A stretch of DNA of 52,241 nucleotides from Benthicola sp964195715 (GCA_964195715.1 CAXMRU010000003.1:1-52241), one strand, 5' to 3'; positions 1 through 7,882 are shown, counted from the first letter of the stretch. Numbers and translations: made by a program. The notes: generated from the sequence alone by a model not told the origin.

Positions 1-1
1 G

Positions 2-142
2 GAGATGGTGATGCCGGGCGACAACGTGAACATGGACGTGGAACTGATTGCTCCGATCGCGATGGACAAGGAGCTGCGGTTCGCGATTCGTGAGGGCGGC
101 CGCACCGTCGGTGCCGGCGTCGTCACGGATATTGTAGAGTAA
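2..142 (+). CDS. tuf: Elongation factor Tu, C-terminal fragment (5' end outside window)
   Basis: The first 46 codons read in one frame to a TAA and give the C-terminal beta-barrel end of EF-Tu: the stretch MVMPGDNV, then ELIAPIAMDKELRFAIREGG, then RTVGAGVVT. These are the standard domain 3 signatures of the GTPase that brings aminoacyl-tRNA to the ribosome. Only the end of the gene is present because the window starts inside it. Its position directly before rpsJ is the classic str-to-S10 junction (rpsL, rpsG, fusA, tuf, rpsJ), so those genes probably lie just to the left. Identity is very secure despite the short fragment. Confidence 0.97.
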   Translation, partial: EMVMPGDNVNMDVELIAPIAMDKELRFAIREGGRTVGAGVVTDIVE

Positions 143-161
143 CGGCAGCGGAATCGATCCC

Positions 162-178
162 GCGCCGTGACCCGGCGC
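162..178 (+). promoter_or_regulatory. Hairpin in the tuf-rpsJ gap
   Basis: A perfect 6-bp stem (GCGCCG / CGGCGC) closes a 5-nt loop (TGACC), 30 nt before the rpsJ start. There is no T-run after it, so it is not a standard terminator. It could be an attenuator, a leader for ribosomal-protein feedback or a processing site. Chance is possible at this GC content. Confidence 0.3.
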
Positions 179-207
179 ACGGGCTGATAGGAACAGACGA
201 GAGAGAC

Positions 208-516
208 ATGGCGGAGAAAATTCGGATTCGGCTGCGTTCCTTCGACGCGGCGGTCATCGATCAGACGGCGGCGGACATCGTGCGCACGGCGCAGAAGACG
301 GGCGCGTCCGTGAAGGGACCGATCCCGCTTCCGACGCGGCGCCAGTTGTACACGGTGCTCCGGAGTCCGCACAAGGACAAGAAGTCGCGGGAGCAGTTCG
401 AGCTCAAGACGCACAAGCGGCTGATCGATATCTACGACACGCGCCCGCAGACGGTGGACGCGCTGACGAAGCTCGACCTCGCCGCTGGCGTCGACGTCGA
501 AATCAAGGTGCAGTGA
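208..516 (+). CDS. rpsJ: 30S ribosomal protein S10
   Basis: This 102-residue protein has the usual S10 length. Signatures are IRIRLRSFD at the N-terminus, the GPIPLPT loop and SPHKDKKSREQFE followed by HKR. S10 sits in the head of the small subunit and, in many bacteria, doubles as the antitermination factor NusE. The ATG follows a GAGAGA purine run. It heads the S10 operon here, 65 nt after tuf, and is followed 1 nt later by rplC, so the two are almost certainly co-transcribed. Confidence 0.98.
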   Translation: MAEKIRIRLRSFDAAVIDQTAADIVRTAQKTGASVKGPIPLPTRRQLYTVLRSPHKDKKSREQFELKTHKRLIDIYDTRPQTVDALTKLDLAAGVDVEIKVQ

Positions 517-517
517 C

Positions 518-1141
518 ATGCCTGGTTTGATTGGAAAGAAGCTGGGGATGACCCAGATCTTCACGGAGGATGGAAAGGCCGTCGGTTGCACCGTTCTCGA
601 GGTCGGGCCGTGCCCCATCGTGCAGATCAAGACGACGGAGACGGACGGCTACGAGGCGATCCAGATCGGTTTCGGGGCGCAGCGTGAGCGTCGCGTCACG
701 AAGCCGGAGGCTGGACACGCCGCTCGCGCGGGTCTCGACTACGCGCCCAGGGTGCTGGCCGAATTCGAGCTCGAAGAGGGCATGGAGTACGAGGACGGCC
801 AGAGCCTGACGGTGGACCTGTTCGAGGTCGGGCAGCGGGTGAAGATCACCGGAGTGACCAAGGGCCGCGGATTTCAGGGCACGGTGAAGCGGCACAATTT
901 CGCTGGATCGCCGGCGAGCCACGGCGGCAGCTCCGTTCTGCGGAAGCCTGGATCGATCGGGCCCGGCACGGACCCGTCCAGAGTGATCAAGGGCCGCAAG
1001 ATGTCTGGCCAGATGGGCGGAACGCAGCGTACAGCGTCGAACCGGCGCATCGAGATGATCGATCCGGAGAAGAACCTGATGCTCATCCGCGGCTCCGTGC
1101 CGGGGGCGCGTCACAACGTGGTTCTCATTCGCTCCGCCTGA
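518..1141 (+). CDS. rplC: 50S ribosomal protein L3
   Basis: This is a 207-residue L3. It opens with GKKLGMTQIF and carries the long central extension (FQGTVKRHNFAG, then GSIGPGTDPSRVIKGRKMSGQMGG) that reaches towards the peptidyl-transferase centre. L3 is an early 23S rRNA assembly protein. The start lies 1 nt after the rpsJ stop, and rplD follows after a short gap. Nothing is unusual about its length or residues. Confidence 0.98.
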   Translation: MPGLIGKKLGMTQIFTEDGKAVGCTVLEVGPCPIVQIKTTETDGYEAIQIGFGAQRERRVTKPEAGHAARAGLDYAPRVLAEFELEEGMEYEDGQSLTVDLFEVGQRVKITGVTKGRGFQGTVKRHNFAGSPASHGGSSVLRKPGSIGPGTDPSRVIKGRKMSGQMGGTQRTASNRRIEMIDPEKNLMLIRGSVPGARHNVVLIRSA

Positions 1142-1178
1142 GCGAATGATCTCCGCTGGGAAGTTGAAGAGAGAGAGC

Positions 1179-1820
1179 ATGAAGGCGAAAGCATATTCGA
1201 CGACGGGCAAGGCACGCGCGACCGACTTCGAGCTGCCCGATGCCGTGTTTGACGGCACGGTGAACGAGAGCGTCCTGCACGAGGTCATCACGGCTTACCG
1301 GGCCAACCAGCGCCATGGCACGCATGCCACGAAGACGCGGCACACCGTGCGTGGCGGTGGCCGAAAGCCGTGGCGTCAGAAGGGCACGGGCCGCGCCCGG
1401 GCGGGTTCGGTACGGTCTGCCCTGTGGAGAGGTGGGTCGATCGTATTCGGGCCGCAGCCCCGCAGCTATCGCGTTCGCGTCCCGAAGCAGGTCCGCCGGC
1501 TCGCCATACGTTCCGCCCTGAACGCAAGGGCCGCGGAGGGCGCGATGATCGTCGTGGAGCCGTTCGCTCTCGACTCGCCGAGCACGAAGACGTTGGTCGG
1601 CTTTTTCGAGGCCCTCGAGCTGCAGGTCGGCAATGTGCTGATCCTGACGGACGGAGTGAAGAAGGACTTGTACCTCTCTGCCCGGAACATCCAGGGCGTC
1701 GAGGTGCGGCCGTGGGGAGAAGCTTCCGCCTACGACATCCTGTGGTCCGACGTAACGATCGTCGAGGAGTCCGCATTCAGTGGCGACGATGGAAACGACG
1801 ACGCCGAGGAGGCTTCATGA
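1179..1820 (+). CDS. rplD: 50S ribosomal protein L4
   Basis: This is a 213-residue L4. The extended loop that lines the exit tunnel is clear: TRHTVRGGGRKPWRQKGTGRARAGS followed by GGSIVFGPQPRSY. I chose the ATG at 1179 because a GAGAGAG ribosome-binding site sits just before it. An in-frame ATG at 1146 would add 11 residues but lacks a good site. The C-terminus ends in an acidic tail (DDGNDDAEEAS). The stop overlaps the rplW start (ATGA), implying translational coupling. In enterobacteria L4 represses its own operon; no equivalent leader is recognisable here. Confidence 0.96.
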   Translation: MKAKAYSTTGKARATDFELPDAVFDGTVNESVLHEVITAYRANQRHGTHATKTRHTVRGGGRKPWRQKGTGRARAGSVRSALWRGGSIVFGPQPRSYRVRVPKQVRRLAIRSALNARAAEGAMIVVEPFALDSPSTKTLVGFFEALELQVGNVLILTDGVKKDLYLSARNIQGVEVRPWGEASAYDILWSDVTIVEESAFSGDDGNDDAEEAS

Positions 1821-2155
1821 GCCGCGCGCCACGCGAGATCCTGATCCGGCCGGTCATCACCGAAGAAACGTCGCGGCTGCAGTTCAACCCGGGCCGCATC
1901 CGGAATAGGCATCAGGAAAAAGAGGGTGAAATTCAACCGCAGTTCGTGTTCCAGGTGTCTCGAGGAGCGACCAAGATCGAGATCAAGCGGGCCGTGGAGA
2001 AGATGTTCGAGGTCCACGTGAGCTCGGTGAACACGATGAACATCCTGGGCAAAGACCGGCGCGTCGGTCGGTCGGTCGGCAAGCGATCCGACTGGAAGAA
2101 GGCCATCGTCACGCTCGCCAAGGGCGAGGTGATCGACGTGTTCGAGGGAGTATAG
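1817..2155 (+). CDS. rplW: 50S ribosomal protein L23, with an inserted loop
   Basis: This is a 112-residue L23, a protein at the tunnel exit that docks trigger factor and SRP. The C-terminal two-thirds is typical: ATKIEIKRAVEKMFEVHV, VNTMNI, then GKRSDWKKAIVTL. The N-terminal motif normally read as TEK(A/S) is TEETS here. About 15 extra residues rich in R, Q, E and K (around residues 25-41) lie before the VFQV strand, compared from memory with E. coli L23. The ATG overlaps the rplD stop. I read the gene as functional, because the frame and both ends are intact. Confidence 0.95.
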   Translation: MSRAPREILIRPVITEETSRLQFNPGRIRNRHQEKEGEIQPQFVFQVSRGATKIEIKRAVEKMFEVHVSSVNTMNILGKDRRVGRSVGKRSDWKKAIVTLAKGEVIDVFEGV

Positions 2156-2156
2156 A

Positions 2157-2996
2157 ATGGCGCTCAAGAAATTCCGCCCCGTCACGCCTAGCTCGCGCTT
2201 CCGGTCCGTTTCCACGTTTGAGGAGATCACGCGGAGCGAGCCCGAGAAGTCGTTGACCGAGGGGCTGTCGAAGAAAGCCGGACGAAATAACCACGGCCAC
2301 ATCACGAGCCGGCGGAGAGGCGGCGGTCACAAGCGTCGCTACCGACGCATCGACTTCCGTCGCGACAAGCATGGGATTCCGGGCAGGATCGCCGAGATCG
2401 AGTACGATCCGAACAGGTCTGCCCGCATCGCGTTGGTTCATTACGCCGATGGTGAGAAGCGCTACATTCTGCACGCGCGGGGAGTCAAGCAGGGAGACAC
2501 GATCGTGTCGGGGCCAGGATCGGAGCCGAGTCTCGGTAACTGCTTGCCGCTCATGGAGGTTCCGCTCGGCACGATGCTTCACGCGGTGGAGCTGAAGCCC
2601 GGTAAGGGAGCCCAGATGGCCCGCTCGGCGGGCGCGTCGGTGCAGCTGATCGCCAAGGAAGGCGATATGGTCACCCTCCGGCTCCCGAGCACCGAGGTGC
2701 GCATGGTGCGCGGCGAGTGCTACGCGACGATCGGCCAGGTCGGCAACGTCGACCACGAGTTGATCCGGTCCGGCAAGGCGGGCAGGTCCCGCTGGCTCGG
2801 AAAGCGGCCGAAGGTTCGCGGTGTCGCCATGAACCCGGTCGACCATCCACTCGGAGGAGGCGAGGGCCGTGCTTCGGGCGGCCGTCCGCCGGTCTCGCCG
2901 TGGGGCAAAGCCGAGGGACGCAAGACGAGAAAGCGGAAGAAGGCCAGCAACCAGTACATCGTCCGCGGTCGCAAGCGCGGAAAGGCCACCAAGTAG
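2157..2996 (+). CDS. rplB: 50S ribosomal protein L2
   Basis: This is a 279-residue L2, normal length. It shows NNHGHITSRRRGGGHKRRYR near residue 45 and the C-terminal VRGVAMNPVDHPLGGGEGR segment, whose histidine is the one tied to peptidyl-transferase function. It ends in a basic tail. L2 is needed for subunit association and 23S folding. It starts 1 nt after the rplW stop, in standard S10-operon order. Confidence 0.98.
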   Translation: MALKKFRPVTPSSRFRSVSTFEEITRSEPEKSLTEGLSKKAGRNNHGHITSRRRGGGHKRRYRRIDFRRDKHGIPGRIAEIEYDPNRSARIALVHYADGEKRYILHARGVKQGDTIVSGPGSEPSLGNCLPLMEVPLGTMLHAVELKPGKGAQMARSAGASVQLIAKEGDMVTLRLPSTEVRMVRGECYATIGQVGNVDHELIRSGKAGRSRWLGKRPKVRGVAMNPVDHPLGGGEGRASGGRPPVSPWGKAEGRKTRKRKKASNQYIVRGRKRGKATK

Positions 2997-3017
2997 AACG
3001 GGTGCAGGGAGACGAGA

Positions 3018-3302
3018 ATGGCGCGGAGTGTCAAAAAGGGACCGTACATCGACGAGCGGCTGCTCGGTCGGATCCGAGCGATGAACAAATCCGGCGAGAA
3101 GCGGGTCACGAAGACGTGGGCTCGGGCATGCACGATCAGTCCGGAGTTCGTCGGCCACACGGTCGCCGTGCACAACGGCAACAAGTTCATCCCGGTCTAC
3201 ATCACAGAGAACATGGTGGGGCACAAGTTGGGCGAGTTTTCGCCCACCCGCCTGTTCCGGGGCCACGGCGGTAAGTTCGCCGACAAACGGGCCCGTCTGT
3301 AG
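3018..3302 (+). CDS. rpsS: 30S ribosomal protein S19
   Basis: This 94-residue protein carries the S19 signatures RSVKKGPYIDERLL and HNGNKFIPVYITENMVGHKLGEF, then TRLFRGH. S19 binds 16S rRNA in the head with S13, near the A-site tRNA. An AGGGAGACGAG ribosome-binding site precedes the ATG. It lies between rplB and rplV as expected. Confidence 0.98.
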   Translation: MARSVKKGPYIDERLLGRIRAMNKSGEKRVTKTWARACTISPEFVGHTVAVHNGNKFIPVYITENMVGHKLGEFSPTRLFRGHGGKFADKRARL

Positions 3303-3332
3303 AGCTCGAACGGGAAGCCAGGGGATAGCGAG

Positions 3333-3683
3333 ATGGAAGCGCGAGCAATCTCGAAGAGAATTCGGATGTCGGCCAGGAAGATGCGGCTGGTCATCGACCA
3401 GATCCGCAACGCCGATGTGAACGACGCATATTCGATTCTCCAGTTTTCGACAAAGGCGGCGTCCGAGCCGATCGAAAAGGCTCTCCGGTCAGCGGTTGCG
3501 AATGCGGTTGACAAGACCGATCAGCAGGGCGAAGTGCTGGACGTGGACGATCTGTACGTCAAAGAGGCCTATGTGAACGAGGGGCCGACTCTCCGTCGTT
3601 ACCGGGCAGGCGCCATGGGTCGTGCGTCACCCCGGCGCAAGCGCATGAGTCATGTCACCGTCGTGGTGGACACAAAGGAGTAA
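3333..3683 (+). CDS. rplV: 50S ribosomal protein L22
   Basis: This is a 116-residue L22. It has the N-terminal ISPRKMR-like stretch (here RIRMSARKMRLVIDQIR) and the long beta-hairpin arm (PTLRRYRAGAMGRASPRRKRMSHVTVVV) that reaches into the exit tunnel, a known site of macrolide resistance changes. The arm looks intact. It is followed 2 nt later by rpsC. Confidence 0.97.
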   Translation: MEARAISKRIRMSARKMRLVIDQIRNADVNDAYSILQFSTKAASEPIEKALRSAVANAVDKTDQQGEVLDVDDLYVKEAYVNEGPTLRRYRAGAMGRASPRRKRMSHVTVVVDTKE

Positions 3684-3685
3684 TT

Positions 3686-4354
3686 GTGGGCCAGAAGACA
3701 CATCCGTACGGCTTCAGGCTGGGGATCGTAAAGCCCTGGAAGTCGCGCTGGTATGCGAAGGGGCGGGATTTCCCGGCCCTGCTCGCCGAGGACGAGAAGT
3801 TGCGCAAATACCTGCACGCGCGGCTGGATCATGCGGCGATCGCCGATGTCGAGATCGAGCGAAAGCCGACCAAGATCGTGGTAACGATCCACACGGGTCG
3901 TCCCGGCGTCGTGATCGGGAAGCGTGGTGCGGAGGTGGACAAGCTGCGCGACGAGCTCTCTCTTCTCACGGACTCCGAGGTGTCGATCAACGTCGAGGAG
4001 ATCAAGCGGCCAGAGCTAAGCGCTCAGCTTGTAGCGAACAGCATCGCCCACCAGTTGCAGCAGCGGATCGGGTTCCGCCGCGCCATGAAGCGCGCCATGC
4101 AGGCGGCCACGCGGGCCGGTGCCGAGGGAGTAAAGGTGCAGTGCGGTGGCCGGCTCGGAGGTGCGGAGATCGCGCGTACCGAGGGTTACCACGAGGGCCG
4201 CGTGCCGCTGCACACGATGCGCGCGGATATCGATTACGCCGAGCGCATGGCCAAGACCACGTACGGGACCATCGGGGTGAAGGTGTGGATCTACCGCGGC
4301 GAGGCGACGGACGACCGCCGCGGCCAGACCTACACGGCCGGCGGCGCAAAGTAG
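3686..4354 (+). CDS. rpsC: 30S ribosomal protein S3
   Basis: This is a 222-residue S3 starting at GTG (GQKTHPYGFRLG). A KH RNA-binding domain is visible with the GXXG loop inside VVIGKRGAEVDKL, and the C-terminal domain has GRLGGAEIARTEGYHEGRVPLHT and YGTIGVKVWIY. S3 lines the mRNA entry channel with S4 and S5. The GTG start is 2 nt after rplV and is the only start that gives the standard N-terminus. Confidence 0.98.
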   Translation: MGQKTHPYGFRLGIVKPWKSRWYAKGRDFPALLAEDEKLRKYLHARLDHAAIADVEIERKPTKIVVTIHTGRPGVVIGKRGAEVDKLRDELSLLTDSEVSINVEEIKRPELSAQLVANSIAHQLQQRIGFRRAMKRAMQAATRAGAEGVKVQCGGRLGGAEIARTEGYHEGRVPLHTMRADIDYAERMAKTTYGTIGVKVWIYRGEATDDRRGQTYTAGGAK

Positions 4355-4383
4355 CACGACGTCAGAGCTAGAGATAACAGACG

Positions 4384-4794
4384 ATGCTTCAACCAAAACG
4401 CGTGAAGTACCGAAAGCAGCAGAAAGGCAAGATCCGGGGCAACGCCATGCGCGGCAACACGGTGGCGTTCGGTGACTATGGCCTTCAGACGCTGGCTGCG
4501 GGGTGGATCACGAATCGCCAGATCGAGGCGGCTCGTGTCGCGATGACCCGGCACATCAAGCGTGGGGGAAAGGTCTGGATCCGGATCTTTCCCGACAAGC
4601 CGATCACGTCGAAGCCGGCCGAGACGCGCATGGGCAAGGGTAAGGGGAACCCGGAGGGTTGGGTCGCCCCGGTCAAGCCGGGTCGCGTGATGTTCGAGCT
4701 GGAGGGGGTGGAGGAGTCCATCGCCCGCCGGGCCATGGACCTGGCTGCCGCGAAGCTCCCGGTTAAGACCAGGTTCCTTGTCCGGGAGGAGTAA
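4384..4794 (+). CDS. rplP: 50S ribosomal protein L16
   Basis: This 136-residue L16 starts MLQPKRVKYRKQQKG and contains GWITNRQIEAARVAMTRHIKRGGKVWIRIFPDKP. The ETRMGKGKG segment includes the arginine that is hydroxylated in some bacteria. L16 organises the A-site finger and tRNA region of the large subunit. It is 29 nt after rpsC and 5 nt before rpmC. Confidence 0.98.
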   Translation: MLQPKRVKYRKQQKGKIRGNAMRGNTVAFGDYGLQTLAAGWITNRQIEAARVAMTRHIKRGGKVWIRIFPDKPITSKPAETRMGKGKGNPEGWVAPVKPGRVMFELEGVEESIARRAMDLAAAKLPVKTRFLVREE

Positions 4795-4799
4795 GAGAG

Positions 4800-5012
4800 A
4801 TGGACGCGAAGGACATTCGAGAACTGACGATTGAGGAGATCGACATCGAGATCGAGCGGGCACGCGAGGAGATGTTCAAGCTCCGCTTCCGTGCTGCCTA
4901 CGAGGAGCTCGAGAATCCGACGCTGCTCAAGGAGCTACGTCGGGATGTCGCGAGGATGAAGACGATTCGGCACGAGCGCGAGCTGCGGGCCGCGGGAGAT
5001 AACAATGGTTGA
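4800..5012 (+). CDS. rpmC: 50S ribosomal protein L29
   Basis: This is a 70-residue L29, a helical hairpin protein next to L23 at the tunnel exit. It reads KDIRELTIEEIDIEIERAREEMFKLRFRAA with a second helix LLKELRRDVARMKTIRHERE. The start follows a GGAGGAGTAAGAGAG purine run. The end overlaps rpsQ by 8 nt, suggesting coupled translation. Confidence 0.96.
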   Translation: MDAKDIRELTIEEIDIEIERAREEMFKLRFRAAYEELENPTLLKELRRDVARMKTIRHERELRAAGDNNG

Positions 5013-5286
5013 GGATTCGACTGAGACCGCTGGAAACCGCAAGGTCCGACAGGGCCGCGTGGTGAGCGACGCCATGGACAAGACCGTGGTGGTCTCCGTG
5101 GAACGCCAGTTCGCCCACCCTCTGTACGGTAAGCGGGTGACGCGCCGCAAGAAGTACCACGCGCACGACGAGAGGAACGAGTTCCGCTCCGGCGACCTGG
5201 TCGTCATCGAGGAGACTCGCCCCGTATCGAAGCGCAAGCGCTGGCGTGTCGTGAAGCTCATCGCGCGGTCGGACCAGGAGGACTGA
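5005..5286 (+). CDS. rpsQ: 30S ribosomal protein S17
   Basis: This is a 93-residue S17 with an OB fold. It shows GRVVSDAMDKTVVVSVERQFAHPLYGKRV, then KYHAHDE and GDLVVIEETRPVSKRKRWRVV. It has a short extra acidic N-terminus (VEDSTETAGNRK) before the conserved core. It overlaps rpmC by 8 nt and is 4 nt from rplN. S17 is a primary 16S rRNA-binding assembly protein. Confidence 0.97.
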   Translation: MVEDSTETAGNRKVRQGRVVSDAMDKTVVVSVERQFAHPLYGKRVTRRKKYHAHDERNEFRSGDLVVIEETRPVSKRKRWRVVKLIARSDQED

Positions 5287-5290
5287 GGAG

Positions 5291-5659
5291 ATGATCCAGC
5301 AGGAGACCGATCTCCGGATCGCCGACAACTCGGGCGCCCGCCGCGCACGGTGCATCCGTGTCCTCGGCGGCTCGTCCCGCCGTTATGCGGGCCTGGGCGA
5401 CATCGTGGTCGTCACGATCAAGGACGCCATCCCCGGCGGTACTGTGAAGAAGGGCGAGGTCGCCAGGGCCGTCGTCGTGCGAGTCGCCAAGGAGAGTCGC
5501 CGGAAGGACGGATCGTACATCCGGTTTGACGAGAACGCGGCCGTCATAATCAATGATGCCGGCGAGCCGCGCGCCACTCGGATCTTCGGGCCGGTGGCGA
5601 GAGAGCTGCGCGAGAAGAAATTCATGAAGATCGTCTCGCTCGCGCCAGAAGTGATCTGA
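5291..5659 (+). CDS. rplN: 50S ribosomal protein L14
   Basis: This 122-residue protein has the standard L14 length and the motifs MIQQETDLRIADNSGAR, CIRVLGGS, GDIVVVTIKDAIPGG and KKGEVARAVVVR. L14 forms intersubunit bridges and is the docking point of the silencing factor RsfS. It opens the spc section of the block. Confidence 0.98.
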   Translation: MIQQETDLRIADNSGARRARCIRVLGGSSRRYAGLGDIVVVTIKDAIPGGTVKKGEVARAVVVRVAKESRRKDGSYIRFDENAAVIINDAGEPRATRIFGPVARELREKKFMKIVSLAPEVI

Positions 5660-5670
5660 GGAGCCCTGAA

Positions 5671-6006
5671 ATGAGCAAGAAGAACAAGCTTCACGTGCGC
5701 AGGGGCGACCAGGTTCACGTGATCGCGGGCAACTACAAGGGGGTGAGAGGACAGGTGCTGCGCGCCATTCCCTCGAAGCACCAGATCGTGGTGGAGGGCG
5801 TGAACATGCGCAAGCGCCACCAGGCCCCGACGCAGGCGAATCCGGAAGGTGGGATCATCACGTTCGAGGCGCCCATTCACGTCTCCAACGTCATGCTCAT
5901 CGACCCGTCCAGCGACGAGCCGACCCGGTATCGCAACCGGATCGACGCGGACGGCACGAAGGAGCGGATCTCGACCAAGAGCGGCAACCCGATTCCGAGG
6001 CCGTAA
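5671..6006 (+). CDS. rplX: 50S ribosomal protein L24
   Basis: This is a 111-residue L24 with an N-terminal KOW motif (VRRGDQVHVIAGNYKGVRGQVLRA) and the VEGVNMRKRHQAPTQANPEGGI segment. L24 starts 23S rRNA folding. It sits between rplN and rplE as in most bacteria. Confidence 0.97.
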   Translation: MSKKNKLHVRRGDQVHVIAGNYKGVRGQVLRAIPSKHQIVVEGVNMRKRHQAPTQANPEGGIITFEAPIHVSNVMLIDPSSDEPTRYRNRIDADGTKERISTKSGNPIPRP

Positions 6007-6040
6007 TGGGCTTCGGGACGCAGGATAGAGTGATGTTGGC

Positions 6041-6607
6041 ATGAAGCAGAAGCCCAGACTCAGACAGCATTACGACAAGCACGTAACCTCGAAGATGCAG
6101 GAATCCTTCGGGATCGATAACGCGATGGAGGTGCCGCGGCTCGAGAAGATCGTCATCAACTGCGGTCTCGGAGACGCGAAGGACAACGCGAAGCTTCTTG
6201 ATTCAGTGGTCGCTGAGATCGCACTGATCAGCGGGCAAAGGCCCGTGGTCACCCGGGCCCGGCATTCGATCTCCAACTTCAACCTCCGGGAGGGGATGCC
6301 CGTCGGTGTGAAGGTGACGCTCCGTGCGTCGCGCATGTACGAGTTCCTGGACCGGTTCATCAGCGCGGCCGTTCCGCGTATCCGTGACTTCCGCGGCTTC
6401 AACAGTCGCGCTTTCGACGGTCGCGGCAACTACACCGTTGGCATTCGCGAGCAGATGGTGTTCCCGGAGGTCGACTACGACGACATTGTCCGTATCCACG
6501 GCATGGACATCACGTTCGTGACGACGACGGACAAGGATGACGAGGCTCTGGTCCTGCTGCGGGAGATGGGCATGCCATTCCGCGGCGAGACTCCGGTGGT
6601 CGTCTAA
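6041..6607 (+). CDS. rplE: 50S ribosomal protein L5
   Basis: This is a 188-residue L5 with KIVINCGLGDAKDNAKLL, the GQRPVVTRARHSISNFNLREGMPVG segment and RIRDFRGFNSRAFDGRGNYTVGI. L5 binds 5S rRNA with L18 and contacts P-site tRNA. The length matches the family. In E. coli the S8 repressor site sits near this gene; no obvious match is seen here. Confidence 0.98.
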   Translation: MKQKPRLRQHYDKHVTSKMQESFGIDNAMEVPRLEKIVINCGLGDAKDNAKLLDSVVAEIALISGQRPVVTRARHSISNFNLREGMPVGVKVTLRASRMYEFLDRFISAAVPRIRDFRGFNSRAFDGRGNYTVGIREQMVFPEVDYDDIVRIHGMDITFVTTTDKDDEALVLLREMGMPFRGETPVVV

Positions 6608-6625
6608 CGCAGGTCGGAGAGTTCA

Positions 6626-6811
6626 ATGGCGAAGAAGTCCCTGATAGCAAAAGCGAAACGCAAGCCCAAGTATAGCAGCCGGACGATCCGTCGCTGTCAG
6701 CGATGCGGACGGTCTCGTGCTTACATGCGGCAGTTCGGTCTGTGCAGGATCTGCTTCCGGCAGCAGGCGCTGCGGGGGGAGATCCCGGGTGTTCGAAAGG
6801 CGAGTTGGTAA
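6626..6811 (+). CDS. rpsN: 30S ribosomal protein S14, zinc-binding short type
   Basis: This 61-residue S14 is the short zinc (type Z) form, with Cys24-x2-Cys27 and Cys40-x2-Cys43 (RRCQRCGRSRAYMRQFGLCRICF). It lacks the ~40-residue insertion of the long zinc-free form. S14 binds late in the 30S head. The start has a weak GGAG site. No zinc-free paralogue is present in this window. Confidence 0.97.
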   Translation: MAKKSLIAKAKRKPKYSSRTIRRCQRCGRSRAYMRQFGLCRICFRQQALRGEIPGVRKASW

Positions 6812-6814
6812 GAC

Positions 6815-7213
6815 ATGAGCATGAATGATCCCATTGCCGACATGCTGACGCGGGTTCGCAACGCGAACCGGGCGGGACACCGTCGAGTCGACATGCCGGT
6901 TGCGAAGCTGAAGGTGCGGATCGCGCGCATCCTGACGGAGAACCACTTCATCCACGGCTACAAGGTCCTGGACGACGGGGCGCACGGTGTGCTGCGTATC
7001 TATCTGAAGTACACCGAGGACGAGAAGCCGGTCATTCGGTCGCTGCGCCGGATTTCCCGCCCGGGTCTTCGCAGGTACGTCGGGGCCGAGGGCATGCCGA
7101 AGGTCCGCTCCGGGATGGGCATTGCGATCCTGTCGACGTCCAGGGGGTTGATGACGGATCGCCAGGCCCGCCAGGAGCGTATCGGTGGAGAGGTGATCGC
7201 CACGGTCTACTAG
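6815..7213 (+). CDS. rpsH: 30S ribosomal protein S8
   Basis: This is a 132-residue S8 starting MSMNDPIADMLTRVRNA, with the C-terminal RSGMGIAILSTSRGLMTDRQARQERIGGEVIATVY signature. S8 organises the 16S central domain and represses the spc operon in E. coli by binding its own mRNA. It starts 3 nt after rpsN and is followed by a 61-nt gap. Confidence 0.98.
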   Translation: MSMNDPIADMLTRVRNANRAGHRRVDMPVAKLKVRIARILTENHFIHGYKVLDDGAHGVLRIYLKYTEDEKPVIRSLRRISRPGLRRYVGAEGMPKVRSGMGIAILSTSRGLMTDRQARQERIGGEVIATVY

Positions 7214-7274
7214 GCCGGGGCACGGAACAGTCGTCCCGCTACCGTGGGGCGCCAGACAGTAGAGCGCGATAGAG

Positions 7275-7820
7275 ATGTCGAGAGTCGGAAGACAGCCGAT
7301 CGTCGTCCCGGATGGGGTGGACGTGACCATCGAGGGGTCCAGCGTGAACGTGAAGGGCCCGAAGGGCGAGCTCAGCAGCCGCTTTGACGCGGATATGACC
7401 ATCGAGCTCGCCGATGGGGAGATCAGGGTCACGCGCCCCACGGATCAACCGCGGCACCGAGCCCTGCACGGTCTGACGCGCAGTCTCATCGCCAACATGG
7501 TCGAGGGAGTGCACCAGGGCTTCGAGCGTTCGCTCGAGATCCACGGAATCGGATACCGGGCACAGCAGAAGGGCAAGTCCGTGGAGTTCTCCGTGGGCTA
7601 CAGCAACCCGGTGATGTTTGATGCGCCCGAGGGCGTGGAGCTCACGGTCGAGACCCGCACGCTGGTCCACGTCCGAGGTATCGATAAGCAGGCCGTGGGC
7701 GAGGTGGCGGCCCAGATCCGCAGGATACGGCCACCGGAGCCGTACAAGGGCAAAGGCATCCGCTATCGCGGTGAGCACGTGCGGCGCAAGGCCGGCAAGG
7801 CAGCGGCCGTAGCCGGTTGA
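7275..7820 (+). CDS. rplF: 50S ribosomal protein L6
   Basis: This is a 181-residue L6 with the two-fold repeated fold. It opens SRVGRQPIVVPDGVDV and ends in the conserved RIRRIRPPEPYKGKGIRYRGEHVRRKAGKAA-type tail (here QIRRIRPPEPYKGKGIRY). L6 sits near the sarcin-ricin loop at the factor-binding site. It is separated from rpsH by 61 nt and from rplR by 62 nt, longer than most gaps in this block. Confidence 0.98.
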   Translation: MSRVGRQPIVVPDGVDVTIEGSSVNVKGPKGELSSRFDADMTIELADGEIRVTRPTDQPRHRALHGLTRSLIANMVEGVHQGFERSLEIHGIGYRAQQKGKSVEFSVGYSNPVMFDAPEGVELTVETRTLVHVRGIDKQAVGEVAAQIRRIRPPEPYKGKGIRYRGEHVRRKAGKAAAVAG

Positions 7821-7836
7821 TAGACAACGAGATCCA

Positions 7837-7865
7837 GTTCGCCGGACGCCGATGATCCGGCGGAC
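7837..7865 (+). promoter_or_regulatory. 10-bp hairpin between rplF and rplR
   Basis: GTTCGCCGGA (7837-7846) pairs with TCCGGCGGAC (7856-7865) over ten positions with one G-T wobble, closing a 9-nt loop. It ends 17 nt before the rplR start, so the RNA hairpin could affect rplR initiation. No T-run follows, which argues against a terminator. Confidence 0.4.
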
Positions 7866-7882
7866 GGATGGAGGAGCGGGAG

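Noticed and set aside
2109..3266. 385-codon - strand frame opposite L2 and S19
   Set aside because: It is antisense to two certain ribosomal proteins, with low-complexity His/Arg/Ala composition.
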